From assembly GCA_033763555.1 (NCBI GenBank), contig JANRKK010000021.1, positions 1 to 64,000 of the forward strand: 64,000 bases of DNA. Direction: 5' to 3'. A program made the position numbers and the translations under genes. The DNA comes from JALYJG01 sp033763555. GTDB lineage: Bacteria; Pseudomonadota; Alphaproteobacteria; UBA9219. The notes below the pieces were generated by a model. The model was not told the origin of the DNA. It saw nothing but the letters and a program-made list of their open reading frames with translations, and did no database searches. Shown one piece after another: positions 51,766-58,888 of the stretch. Position 1 is the stretch's first letter; the number at the start of each line of letters is the position of its first letter.

Positions 51766-51810
51766 TGGTGCTGCCGAGAGGAATCGAACCTCCGACCCCG
51801 TCCTTACCAA
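51766..51810 (-). repeat. att site: 45-bp copy of the 3' end of tRNA-Thr(GGT)
   Basis: Exact duplicate of 59504-59548, including the anticodon loop, T-arm, acceptor 3' strand and CCA. It is in the same orientation as the intact tRNA, and identity stops at the anticodon loop, as expected for tyrosine-recombinase integration into a tRNA gene. It is the distal end of the island. Confidence 0.88.
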
Positions 51811-51958
51811 AACTGCCCACTGTAACGCAATCAATATGTTGGAGCGTATCGTGGTTCATATAACGCCCATATTTTCTATGGTTTTATATGGATTTTATTA
51901 CAGTGTAATAATCATAACACGGCAACGCGTTATTGTGTCTGGTTCCTCTAAGCACGAA

Positions 51959-51978
51959 GGGAAGCCTCGCGGCTTCCC
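51959..51978 (-). terminator. Strong hairpin after the island's leftmost gene
   Basis: GGGAAGCC / GGCTTCCC perfect 8-bp stem, TCGC loop, 15 nt beyond the stop codon of the 49-aa gene. On the minus strand only TTCGTGCTT follows, so termination is plausible but not certain. Confidence 0.45.
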
Positions 51979-51992
51979 CGAATGCAGATAAC

Positions 51993-52142
51993 TTAAGATT
52001 TCGCCGTATTCGAATTGCCGGTAGGTTGAGCCTTATCGGTCTGTGCCTTTGTATCGGCGTTTGGAACTTGCGAACCCGTTTTTGTTTCGGGCTGTTTGTT
52101 TTGCTCAGGCATAGGCTTCGCCTGTGTTGGAGATTGAATCAT
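51993..52142 (-). CDS. Small hydrophilic protein, 49 aa
   Basis: ATG at 52142 with GAGG 7 nt upstream. Sequence starts MIQSPTQAKPMPEQNKQPET and is almost wholly Gln, Lys, Pro, Thr, Asn: an intrinsically disordered peptide. It ends before a strong hairpin. Such proteins occur among stress-induced genes. No homologue recognised. The 52143-52344 stretch upstream (AT-rich) has no gene I can support. Confidence 0.55.
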   Translation of the reverse strand: MIQSPTQAKPMPEQNKQPETKTGSQVPNADTKAQTDKAQPTGNSNTAKS

Positions 52143-52344
52143 GGAAGCACCTCATCGGTAACGCGGCAAGGATTTGCCGACTATTGTTAAATGGGCATGA
52201 GGAAGTCGAATTACAATGAAGCAGTCAACAATTATCAAAATATATTTTTGAATTTTGAGTAGAAATGTTTTTTGACACGATTGCCCTGCTATATAAGCCC
52301 CCTTATGCGCTCAGGCCGCAATGTCATGGCTATGTGTGTGAGGG

Positions 52345-52692
52345 TTATACTGCGGGCCAGCCTTCCCACATGGCTGCCTCGTAAGAGCGCTGATCGCCAT
52401 TCTGGAGATTTTTTTGGTCTTTGGCGGATTTCCAGGTCGAGATCTCCGGGCAGGAACGGCCTATGTGTTCGATGTGTTGTTGCAGAGAAAAAATAGAATC
52501 TTTATCGCATACGATTGTAATCTTTTTTCCCATGTCCGTGAGAATGCGAATCTCTACGTACTGATCATCCAAATGTGCGGCGAGGCCCATAGTGGCCGCC
52601 CGGCACCATATGGGCGCAAGCGAAGCGTTCACTGCTAGAGGCCATTCAGGGCGCGAGGGCCATTGGCTCAAATTATCCACTATGCGCCTCAT
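52345..52692 (-). CDS. Unknown protein, 115 aa, coupled to a tiny membrane peptide
   Basis: Start ATG at 52692 overlaps the stop of the upstream 29-aa peptide by 4 nt (ATGA). Sequence MRRIVDNLSQWPSRPEWPLA ... DQYVEIRILTDMGKKITIVC, no signal peptide, soluble. No motif recognised. A TTG at 52713 is an alternative, but the overlap argues for translational coupling. Confidence 0.62.
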   Translation of the reverse strand: MRRIVDNLSQWPSRPEWPLAVNASLAPIWCRAATMGLAAHLDDQYVEIRILTDMGKKITIVCDKDSIFSLQQHIEHIGRSCPEISTWKSAKDQKNLQNGDQRSYEAAMWEGWPAV

Positions 52693-52778
52693 GAATATGT
52701 CCGGAGAGCCCAAACCGCCATGACCGCCAGAAGAAGGGCGACTGGAATAACGATAGGTGGAACAAACCAGGCTTTCAT
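52689..52778 (-). CDS. 29-aa single-span membrane peptide
   Basis: MKAWFVPPIVIPVALLLAVM then AVWALRTYS: one membrane helix with a short C-terminus. GGAG lies 10 nt upstream of the ATG. It overlaps the next gene by 4 nt. Such small membrane peptides regulate membrane complexes in other systems. Not in a known family. Confidence 0.5.
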   Translation of the reverse strand: MKAWFVPPIVIPVALLLAVMAVWALRTYS

Positions 52779-52811
52779 TATGCAGTCTCCAGCAAGTTTG
52801 CTTAACAGGAA

Positions 52812-53060
52812 TTATGGATTGGTATTCTCTTTTATTTCGTCACCGGTATCCTTGACGGCATCGCCCAGTTTTTGGGCTGGTGTACGCTCTTCCAATTGCC
52901 GTCCCGCTTTATCGAGGCCCTGAGGCAGCTCATGGATGGCATCGCCAATTTTCTCGGTTGCACTGCGATGATCTTGCATGGTTAGGAAGGCATAGGTGCC
53001 AATACTGGCAATAATAATGACCCCAAGAATCAACGGCCATTTGTATGTTGTGTTGGTCAT
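52812..53060 (-). CDS. Small membrane-anchored helical protein, 82 aa
   Basis: ATG with AAAAAGGAG. MTNTTYKWPLILGVIIIASI gives an N-terminal membrane helix, followed by an amphipathic part (ATEKIGDAIHELPQGLDKAG, QKLGDAVKDTGDEI) resembling apolipoprotein-like or YtxH-like repeats. Function unknown; probably an envelope stress protein. Confidence 0.75.
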   Translation of the reverse strand: MTNTTYKWPLILGVIIIASIGTYAFLTMQDHRSATEKIGDAIHELPQGLDKAGRQLEERTPAQKLGDAVKDTGDEIKENTNP

Positions 53061-53113
53061 GATTTCTCCTTTTTTACTCAGGCTTGGCTTGGTATAGCAC
53101 GTCGGCAACATTG

Positions 53114-53365
53114 TCACTTCCATATCGGCTTTCCGAGGTTGATATCTTTATCACTCGTCAGGCCTCCGGCCGCTCCGCCAACGGCACCGCCGATCAAAGC
53201 CCCGGTCAACGGACTTCCCATAAGGGCTCCACCTACAGCGCCAACACCTGCGCCGATACCGGCACCGCTCACGGCGCGCTCGCCCGGATCATGACCACAT
53301 GCCGCCATCAAAAGGATGATCGTGGCTCCCATCAGGCACTTCGTCAGATATTTTGTATTACGCAT
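53114..53365 (-). CDS. Glycine-zipper lipoprotein, 83 aa
   Basis: Lipoprotein signal LMGATIILLMAACGHDPGER (lipobox AAC), then repeated small-residue helices (SGAGIGAGVGAVGGALMGS, GALIGGAVGGAAGGL), the glycine-zipper signature of SlyB/YMGG-type outer-membrane proteins. It lies within the island's minus-strand series. Confidence 0.85.
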   Translation of the reverse strand: MRNTKYLTKCLMGATIILLMAACGHDPGERAVSGAGIGAGVGAVGGALMGSPLTGALIGGAVGGAAGGLTSDKDINLGKPIWK

Positions 53366-53400
53366 GTTCGGTATCCTTTTTGTGAGTGTTTATGCACGTG

Positions 53401-54027
53401 TCATTCCTGGATATATTCAATTTCAACCTCAACCCGACGGTCGCTTTGCAAGCATTCGATCAATTGTGACCGCGCTTCGGCAGGGCAGTTGGTGGCGGGT
53501 TCAGATTCCCCAACCCAACGTGTTTCGGTAACACGCGCGTTTGTATATCCGTTCGCAACCAGATAATCGCGTACAGCTTGTGCGCGTTTCTTGGAAAGCT
53601 TTTCATTGTAGGAAGTGCTTCCGATACGGTCAGCATAGCCTACGATTCTTGCTTCTTTTACGCTTTGATCGGACTTGAGCGTGTTCGCCAAGGTACTCAG
53701 GCGCTTTCTGGATTCGGACGACAAAGCCGCGCGATCGAATGCGAAGTAAACTGTGCGCTCTTCTTTCGTGAGTTCAGTGCGCCGTTCCCTGACGGTTTCC
53801 TGTGCCACATATTGCGACGCGCAGGCGTCATGGTCCGTCATCCATTGCGTGCGGACACAATTGCCATTACTGCTGTGAACAATATGGCCTTGGCGATCGC
53901 GCACGACTTCGCGGCAATCAGGGCGACAGCCGGAATCGGCGGTTGTCATGTCATAGCAGCCAGCCAAAACGAGCCCAGCCAAAGCTAAACCGGTCAGCGT
54001 AATAATTTTTGTATTGAGGCGCGTCAT
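53401..54027 (-). CDS. OmpA-like C-terminal domain lipoprotein
   Basis: 208 residues, lipoprotein signal LTGLALAGLVLAGCYDMT, then ~90 residues with four cysteines, then an OmpA domain (VYFAFDRAALSSESRKRLS, EARIVGYADRIGS, NEKLSKKRAQAVRDYLVANG, CLQSDRRVEVEI) for peptidoglycan binding. The C-terminal cysteines (TNCPAEARSQLIEC) may form a disulphide. RBS AAGGGG lies in the last codons of the fasciclin gene, so the two are coupled. Confidence 0.92.
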   Translation of the reverse strand: MTRLNTKIITLTGLALAGLVLAGCYDMTTADSGCRPDCREVVRDRQGHIVHSSNGNCVRTQWMTDHDACASQYVAQETVRERRTELTKEERTVYFAFDRAALSSESRKRLSTLANTLKSDQSVKEARIVGYADRIGSTSYNEKLSKKRAQAVRDYLVANGYTNARVTETRWVGESEPATNCPAEARSQLIECLQSDRRVEVEIEYIQE

Positions 54028-54028
54028 T

Positions 54029-54745
54029 TTATTCCCCTTGTTCAGTTGTGGTGTGAGTGACGGTTGTTGTCTCGGTAGCGCCGTCTGAGTATGTGTCGAA
54101 ATCCTTATAGACAGCGGGAGATTCCGGAGAATAACCACCGGGAACTCCATATCCGTTGTGATAATAGGAGACTGGTGTGCGATAAGTTGTGACCGTTCTT
54201 TCTGTAACCGCATGAGGAAGGGCAGAAACTGGCTGCGCACGAAACGCGGTCAGTTCCTGGCTGCTGGCGATCACGCCGTCAATCAGATAGAGGCTAGCCT
54301 CATTGCCTTCACTTTGATAAAGCACCGCAAGATCATCCACGGTGTATTGATCCTTATATGTCTCTTCGACATAGAGGCCTCGGCTGCCGATTGTTGGGAT
54401 CGGATTGCCTCCCCATTTAGAAAATTGATTTATAGTTTCATTTTTTGGCACAATATTATTGCGCAGAATGGCGGCTACTTCCCGTCGGCATTGCACGGCA
54501 TAAAAACATGGATATTCGCGCGGCTGGATTCTGGCGAGGGCCGCGTTGGTGGGGGCAAACACGCTGTATTCGGTATTTTCGCTAAGTTCGCTGGCCACGC
54601 CGGTATTCAGGAGCGCCTGGTAGAACATGGAAACTTCGCCTTGGTGGGCAAGAGCGTTTTCGACTTTGCTGTTGGCGGCATAGGCCGGGGTGGCATCGCC
54701 AGCAAGGAGGGCGGCTATAGCTGCAGCGGCAAATGGATATTTCAT
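54029..54745 (-). CDS. Exported fasciclin (FAS1)-domain protein
   Basis: 238 residues, signal peptide MKYPFAAAAIAALLAGDATP (cut near AYA-AN). FAS1 blocks: MFYQALLNTGVASELSENTE, YSVFAPTNAALARIQ, then IDGVIASSQEL. The C-terminal ~55 residues are Tyr/Thr/Ser-rich. FAS1 proteins mediate surface adhesion. It lies upstream of the OmpA-like lipoprotein, an envelope module. RBS AAAGGAAA. Confidence 0.88.
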   Translation of the reverse strand: MKYPFAAAAIAALLAGDATPAYAANSKVENALAHQGEVSMFYQALLNTGVASELSENTEYSVFAPTNAALARIQPREYPCFYAVQCRREVAAILRNNIVPKNETINQFSKWGGNPIPTIGSRGLYVEETYKDQYTVDDLAVLYQSEGNEASLYLIDGVIASSQELTAFRAQPVSALPHAVTERTVTTYRTPVSYYHNGYGVPGGYSPESPAVYKDFDTYSDGATETTTVTHTTTEQGE

Positions 54746-54803
54746 TGGGTTTCCTTTGAGTTGTCTTTTGGCTGTACATTTCAACTTAGACAGTGTCCTC
54801 TAT

Positions 54804-55103
54804 TCATCTCGAAGTGCTTTTCACTCGGCTAAAGAAATTCACAATATTGTCTTTAAGCTCATACATTTCCCTGTCAGCCTCCAACTGAGTATCATGTCCA
54901 TTGCTACCGAAGGTTTCTTCAAGTGACTCCCGAACGGCGCTTGCCATGCAAAAAAGCTGGTTGGCATTCACAGCTTGGCCACCCAGAGTTACGGCGCGCA
55001 TGCTGCCATCCTTGCGAGAACTGTTACCTTGAAATTGGGTAGTAGACGCCCGTGCCGCCGTACCTGAGCGGTTTAATTTAAGATTTGTATCATTAGGATT
55101 CAT
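54804..55103 (-). CDS. Unknown protein, 99 aa, first gene behind FNR-type promoter 1
   Basis: ATG with GAGG 9 nt upstream. Hydrophilic and helical at the C-terminus (AVRESLEETFGSNG, LEADREMYELKDNIVNFF), no signal peptide. It is the first gene of the minus-strand series that follows the promoter block at 55142-55238. Family unknown. Confidence 0.65.
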   Translation of the reverse strand: MNPNDTNLKLNRSGTAARASTTQFQGNSSRKDGSMRAVTLGGQAVNANQLFCMASAVRESLEETFGSNGHDTQLEADREMYELKDNIVNFFSRVKSTSR

Positions 55104-55148
55104 GGGATGGCCTCTTGGTTTGGAGCAGGGAAGTCTTGCGGTGCTGTA

Positions 55149-55238
55149 GATATACTCGTAGTTTCACCGACTGATTTGACATTCATCAAATAGTTTTCTG
55201 CTTCTATGGCCTTATTGCGAGAAGACTCCATTAGTGGT
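55149..55238 (-). promoter_or_regulatory. FNR-type promoter block 1
   Basis: FNR/FixK-like palindrome TTGACATTCATCAA at 55176-55189; 15 nt; TATGGC (55205-55210); 19 nt; ATTAGTGGT (55230-55238). On the minus strand a -10 TATATC (plus 55149-55154) is 21 nt beyond the palindrome, giving a class-II layout with the site near -41. Predicted start ~55142 for the gene at 55103. Confidence 0.65.
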
Positions 55239-55321
55239 GTTGTTTTTAAAATGTATATCGCTTCCTTATTCATGGGTCTGTAGACCCGAAAATGGTTTGG
55301 CAATTTTTACAAAGGAAGAAC

Positions 55322-55480
55322 ATGACTCTAGGTACAATCCTTCTTGTCGTCCTTGTTGTGCTTTTGATTGGCGGATTGCCAGCATGGCCGCATAGCCGGA
55401 AGTGGGGTTATTACCCCTCAGTCGGCCTAGGAACGATACTGATGCTCGTCCTTATTCTGATGCTCATGGGGCGCATCTAG
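55322..55480 (+). CDS. DUF3309 small membrane protein
   Basis: 52 residues: MTLGTILLVVLVVLLIGGLP, then AWPHSRKWGYYPSVGLGTIL, and a second hydrophobic helix. The WPHSR-WGY-PS signature between two helices is that of DUF3309, common in alphaproteobacterial stress regulons. RBS AAAGGAAG. The CBS gene follows 31 nt later. Confidence 0.88.
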   Translation: MTLGTILLVVLVVLLIGGLPAWPHSRKWGYYPSVGLGTILMLVLILMLMGRI

Positions 55481-55511
55481 ATTCAAATTAGTCTCGAACA
55501 TAAGGTGTCTA

Positions 55512-55958
55512 ATGAAAACCGAAGGAAAAGGCGTTCCGACAAAAATCAAAGACATCATGAGCAAAGATGTGGAAGTAGTCTCGCCTGACACACTTCTTGA
55601 TGAAGTTGCCAAGAAAATGCAGCGTCGCGATTGCGGATGTGTCCTTGTTGCCAAAGATGACCGTATCATAGGAATGATCACGGATCGGGATCTAACCTTG
55701 CGCTGTATTGCGGAATCGCATAATCCTGCCGAAACAACGGCAGCGCACGTTATGACACCGGACATCCTGTACTGCCACGATACGGATGAAGCTGACGATG
55801 TTGCAAAAAATATGGGCGAAAACAAGGTACGTCGGCTTGCCGTTCTCGATGCCGATAAACGGCTGGTTGGAATTGTGACTCTCGGTGACCTGGCCTCGCA
55901 CTCAAATCACACGCTGTGCGGAGAGATGCTGGGTAAAATCTGTCGCGCCACCAACTAA
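55512..55958 (+). CDS. CBS-domain-pair protein
   Basis: 148 residues, two CBS domains back to back (VPTKIKDIMSKDVEVVSPDT ... IIGMITDRDLTLRCIAE; AAHVMTPDILYCHDTDEADD ... RLVGIVTLGDLASHS). Free-standing CBS pairs bind adenine nucleotides and sense energy state. It is co-oriented with the DUF3309 gene. Confidence 0.93.
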   Translation: MKTEGKGVPTKIKDIMSKDVEVVSPDTLLDEVAKKMQRRDCGCVLVAKDDRIIGMITDRDLTLRCIAESHNPAETTAAHVMTPDILYCHDTDEADDVAKNMGENKVRRLAVLDADKRLVGIVTLGDLASHSNHTLCGEMLGKICRATN

Positions 55959-56009
55959 GACCACTCATAGAACGGAACTCTTGGCTCGTATGGCGCAGAA
56001 CCCTACTGG

Positions 56010-56870
56010 CTAAGATAGCAACTTAGGCTCGGAGATCTCCATCCGGTAGCCAACACCTGCTTCTGTCGTAATCAAAGCTGTTGCGGCAGGATGTTTACTG
56101 ATCTTGGCCCGTACCTGGCCGACATACACACGCAAATATTGTGTATCCTCACCGTGCGCGGGGCCCCAGACTTCTTTGAGGATCTGCTTATGGGTCAACA
56201 TCTTGCCGCGGTGGACGATAAAATAACGCAGTAAATTATATTCCTTGGGCGTGAACGTCAGTAATTCGTCATTCAGGAAAACTTTGTGCCGAACAAGATC
56301 CATACGCAGAGGTCCGTTTCTTATTTCTGGCGCACCCGCTTCGTTCACAGCAAATTTGCGCAAAGAGGCCATCATACGCGCAAGAAGAACCTCCGTGTTG
56401 AAGGGCTTAGTCACATAATCGTTCGCACCCATGTTCAAAGCCATGATCACGTCATCATTTCCTTCCCGGATAGTCAGGATGATAACGGGCACGTGGGACT
56501 TTTCCCGAATAGCAGCGAGGACGTCTTTGCCGTCCATGTCTGACAGCGTAAGGTCAAGCAACACCAAATTGGGCCTGGTCAAGGCGCATAGCCGGGAAGC
56601 TTCCTTGCCACTTCGGCATTCAATAATTTTAAAATTTGCTGAATCTAAAACATAAGACATCAATTTCTGAAATTGTGGATCGGAATCGATGATCAGAATT
56701 GTATTCTTTTTTTCAGCTACACAATTCTTTGCGTTGTGTTCATTGAAATCTTCATCCATGAGAGGATGCACCATTTTTCTCAAGCCAACTCTGAAGCCAG
56801 TTTTTTTGAGCCGAACATTGGATTCCTGTTCAGACAGATGAATAACTGACGCCTTCATGGTGGGGTTCAT
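56010..56870 (-). CDS. OmpR/KdpE-type response regulator with N-terminal extension
   Basis: 286 residues. About 55 residues (MNPTMKASVIHLSEQESNVR...) precede a receiver domain (KKNTILIIDSDPQFQKLM, phosphoacceptor Asp in VLLDLTLSDMDGKDV, Lys in DYVTKPFN) and a winged helix (FTPKEYNLLRYFIVHRGKML, ILKEVWGPAHGEDTQYLRVY), closest to KdpE. No kinase or kdp gene is near, so it is an orphan. Driven by FNR-type promoter 2. Confidence 0.92.
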   Translation of the reverse strand: MNPTMKASVIHLSEQESNVRLKKTGFRVGLRKMVHPLMDEDFNEHNAKNCVAEKKNTILIIDSDPQFQKLMSYVLDSANFKIIECRSGKEASRLCALTRPNLVLLDLTLSDMDGKDVLAAIREKSHVPVIILTIREGNDDVIMALNMGANDYVTKPFNTEVLLARMMASLRKFAVNEAGAPEIRNGPLRMDLVRHKVFLNDELLTFTPKEYNLLRYFIVHRGKMLTHKQILKEVWGPAHGEDTQYLRVYVGQVRAKISKHPAATALITTEAGVGYRMEISEPKLLS

Positions 56871-56913
56871 GGAACACTCGTGGTTGGATCGAAAACGTCT
56901 TGGAGTGACGTCA

Positions 56914-57005
56914 TTGGTACTTCGGTTTCACACTTTCTGATTTGACATTTATCAAACAGCTTGAGGGCTCTATGGCTCCAACCTAGCTTCATCGCTATTA
57001 GTTGT
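56914..57005 (-). promoter_or_regulatory. FNR-type promoter block 2
   Basis: TTGACATTTATCAA at 56942-56955; 15 nt; TATGGC (56971-56976); 20 nt; ATTAGTTGT (56997-57005). A weaker -10 TACCAA (plus 56914-56919) is 22 nt beyond on the minus strand. It lies 72 nt upstream of the response regulator. Confidence 0.6.
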
Positions 57006-57046
57006 ACTTCCACTAACTGCCGCCCAGCTTACCTTGATGCTTTTAC

Positions 57047-57373
57047 CTACCAGCCCCTGACATCTATGCGATCCCTGATGGATGTGACGCCTTCGACCTG
57101 ACTGGTGAGTTTGATGGCTTGCGTTGCCTGATCTTGGGTGCGAACCAGGCCGCTCAATAGAACCTCGCCGTCGCTGGTTGCAACATTTATCAGGGTGGAT
57201 TCCTTAAGTATCGGCACGGCAATGATTGCAGCCCTGACCGCTGTAGCTAAGTTCGCATCCTTGACGGACTGCTCGACGCCTTGACTGAAAGCAGGGCATG
57301 ACACCCCCAGTGCAGTGATAAAAATCGATACAGCCAGCAGTTTAAAGTTAGATAGTGCGTAGCGTTTTTTCAT
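57047..57373 (-). CDS. Exported BON-domain protein
   Basis: 108 residues with a Sec signal peptide (LLAVSIFITALGVSCPAFSQ) and one BON domain (DANLATAVRAAIIAVPILKE, INVATSDGEVLLSGLVRTQD, TSQVEGVTSIRDRIDVR), as in OsmY-like periplasmic stress proteins that bind phospholipid. RBS AAGGAGGT is near consensus. Confidence 0.92.
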   Translation of the reverse strand: MKKRYALSNFKLLAVSIFITALGVSCPAFSQGVEQSVKDANLATAVRAAIIAVPILKESTLINVATSDGEVLLSGLVRTQDQATQAIKLTSQVEGVTSIRDRIDVRGW

Positions 57374-57439
57374 GATGGACCTCCTTCTTCAGGTTTCAGA
57401 AATCGAAAATGTTGGCACTCAACCCGCATTGCGCTTTGG

Positions 57440-57652
57440 TTATTCCATTGCCCGCGCGCAATGCTCTTCCGCCTGGCGGCCATACTCTTTTGCTATCCGG
57501 GCCTGTTCATTGGCTTGCTGGTAATCTCCGTAAGCGTAGTGAGCTGCAGCTTGACGGTGTGACTCGGCGGCGTCCTCATGGTGATCGGCAGCCGCCACAT
57601 GATGATCCACACTTGTCATGATAAATGGTGATGGCTTTTCTATCGAGTACAT
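57440..57652 (-). CDS. Small His/Ala-rich protein, 70 aa
   Basis: ATG with GGAGGGGA upstream. Histidine- and alanine-rich amphipathic helices (TSVDHHVAAADHHEDAAESH, RQAAAHYAYGDYQQANEQAR), ten histidines in total. Possibly metal-binding. Between CsbD-like and BON genes, probably one transcript with them. Confidence 0.75.
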   Translation of the reverse strand: MYSIEKPSPFIMTSVDHHVAAADHHEDAAESHRQAAAHYAYGDYQQANEQARIAKEYGRQAEEHCARAME

Positions 57653-57739
57653 GGTGTCCCCTCCCGTGTTTTGTGGATGTCATTACGATGTCTTCTCAGA
57701 AGACACTCAAGAACTGAAAACCCATGGCCTTAGGTGAAC

Positions 57740-57952
57740 TTACCGGGAACTACAGCCGCAGGACTTTTCAAGCTCATCGAGGCGTTTTTGAGCATCTTCT
57801 TTCGCAATGCCGTAAGTGGTTTGCAGTTTGCCAAAAAATTGATCTCTCTGGCCTTCAGCGAGAGCGATATCGTCGTCGGTCAAGCGGCCCCAGGTTTCCT
57901 TGATTTTGCCGAATAACTGGTCACGTTTGCCTTTCATCTCATCTGGATTCAT
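57740..57952 (-). CDS. CsbD-like stress protein
   Basis: 70 residues (MNPDEMKGKRDQLFGKIKET then WGRLTDDDIALAEGQRDQF), the CsbD family of general-stress proteins, with an unusual C-terminal CGCSSR. Of the tandem ATGs (57958, 57952) only 57952 has proper spacing from AGGAG. First gene after FNR-type promoter 3. Confidence 0.9.
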   Translation of the reverse strand: MNPDEMKGKRDQLFGKIKETWGRLTDDDIALAEGQRDQFFGKLQTTYGIAKEDAQKRLDELEKSCGCSSR

Positions 57953-58023
57953 GTTCATCTCCTTTTGGTGAAGGTTAAACACAGTCACCCCAAGATTCTG
58001 GGGGTGTTCTCTCGAGAGCAAGT

Positions 58024-58114
58024 ATTATGCTCGTTCTGACAATCTCGTTTTGACATCGATCAAATGATTTTATGCCTTTATGGTTTTAATATAAGACTCT
58101 ACCCCATTAGTTGT
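58024..58114 (-). promoter_or_regulatory. FNR-type promoter block 3 (between csbD-like and crp/fnr genes)
   Basis: TTGACATCGATCAA at 58050-58063; 15 nt; TATGGT (58079-58084); 21 nt; ATTAGTTGT (58106-58114). On the minus strand CATAAT (plus 58024-58029) is 20 nt beyond the palindrome, the best -10 of the three. The Crp/Fnr gene starts 67 nt to the right, so autoregulation is possible. Confidence 0.65.
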
Positions 58115-58130
58115 GGTACGCTTTGCCTGG

Positions 58131-58887
58131 ATGAAGCCGCAATCGAAGATAGTTGATGAAGACATAACTGAGCATCCATCACTGGCTCTCGGTTGTCTTA
58201 GGGAAGCTTCACTTTTTTCCAAACTTTCTGACGAAGAGATTGCCTGTTTTCAGGATGCCGCGCAGGCTCGATCCTATAAAAAAGGAAAAGTTTTATATCT
58301 TGAGGAGGAACCGGCAGAATTTTTTTTACGTAATTTGTGGTGGGTGGATAAAATTATTTCATACGACGCAAGAAGGTGAAGAAATTGTTGTTGATATGCT
58401 GACGGCGGGACACATGGTGGGTGAAAGCGCCATTTTTGAACATGGTCATCATACGAGCAGCGCTCAGGTCGTTGAGGATGTGCAGCTGCTCAGTATCCCT
58501 GCAAAAATGCTGAAGGAACAAATACGTTTGAGCCCAACATTGGCGTTGAGCATGCTCTCTTCCATGTCCCGACATCATCGCCGCCATTATGGTGAAATTG
58601 CGCTGAACGCCATGCAGAGTGCCCCTCAACGTATTGGAACTTTTCTCCTCAGGTTATGTCCTAGAGATGAAAAAAAGGGCATCGTGTTTCATTTGCCTTA
58701 CGATAAAACGCTGATTGCCTATACCCTTGGCATGAAGGGAGCGACCTTTTCACGGGCATTGAATATCTTAAGGCAAAAAACGGGGATCCGTATTATGGGA
58801 ACGCGTATCGAAATTGACTCGGTGGAGCAATTGATAAAATTCGTCTATGGCTCTCTTGCATCCAAGTACGCACCTGAAAAACTGTGA
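58131..58887 (+). pseudogene. Crp/Fnr-family regulator, frameshifted at a T8 run
   Basis: Two overlapping frames make one Crp/Fnr protein. Codons from ATG 58131 give the start of the cyclic-nucleotide-binding-like domain (LREASLFSKLSDEEIACFQD, KKGKVLYLEEEPAEFF); after the T run at 58320-58327 the homologous sequence continues in the next frame (YVICGGWIKLFHTTQEGEEI ... MLTAGHMVGESAIFEHGHHT) to an HTH (LIAYTLGMKGATFSRALNIL). Seven T instead of eight restores ~251 residues. No N-terminal Cys cluster of [4Fe-4S] FNR is visible. The recognition helix has Ala in place of FNR Glu (GATFSR). RBS weak. Confidence 0.85.
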
Positions 58888-58888
58888 T

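Noticed and set aside
51766..51810. A second, functional tRNA gene
   Set aside because: The 5' half (acceptor 5' strand, D-arm, anticodon 5' stem) is missing; only the 3' 45 nt are present.
51737..51859. N-terminal extension of the peroxiredoxin through the tRNA fragment
   Set aside because: It is the translation of the duplicated tRNA 3' end; the family start is at 51736.
51933..52190. Plus-strand open frame of 85 codons
   Set aside because: Arg/Leu/Cys-rich shadow of the 49-aa minus-strand gene, which has a proper RBS.
55100..55303. Minus-strand open frame of 67 codons ending in ATGA overlap with the 99-aa gene
   Set aside because: It starts with TTG, or with an ATG lacking an RBS, and contains the whole conserved promoter block 1, which recurs in non-coding DNA at 56.9 and 58.05 kb.
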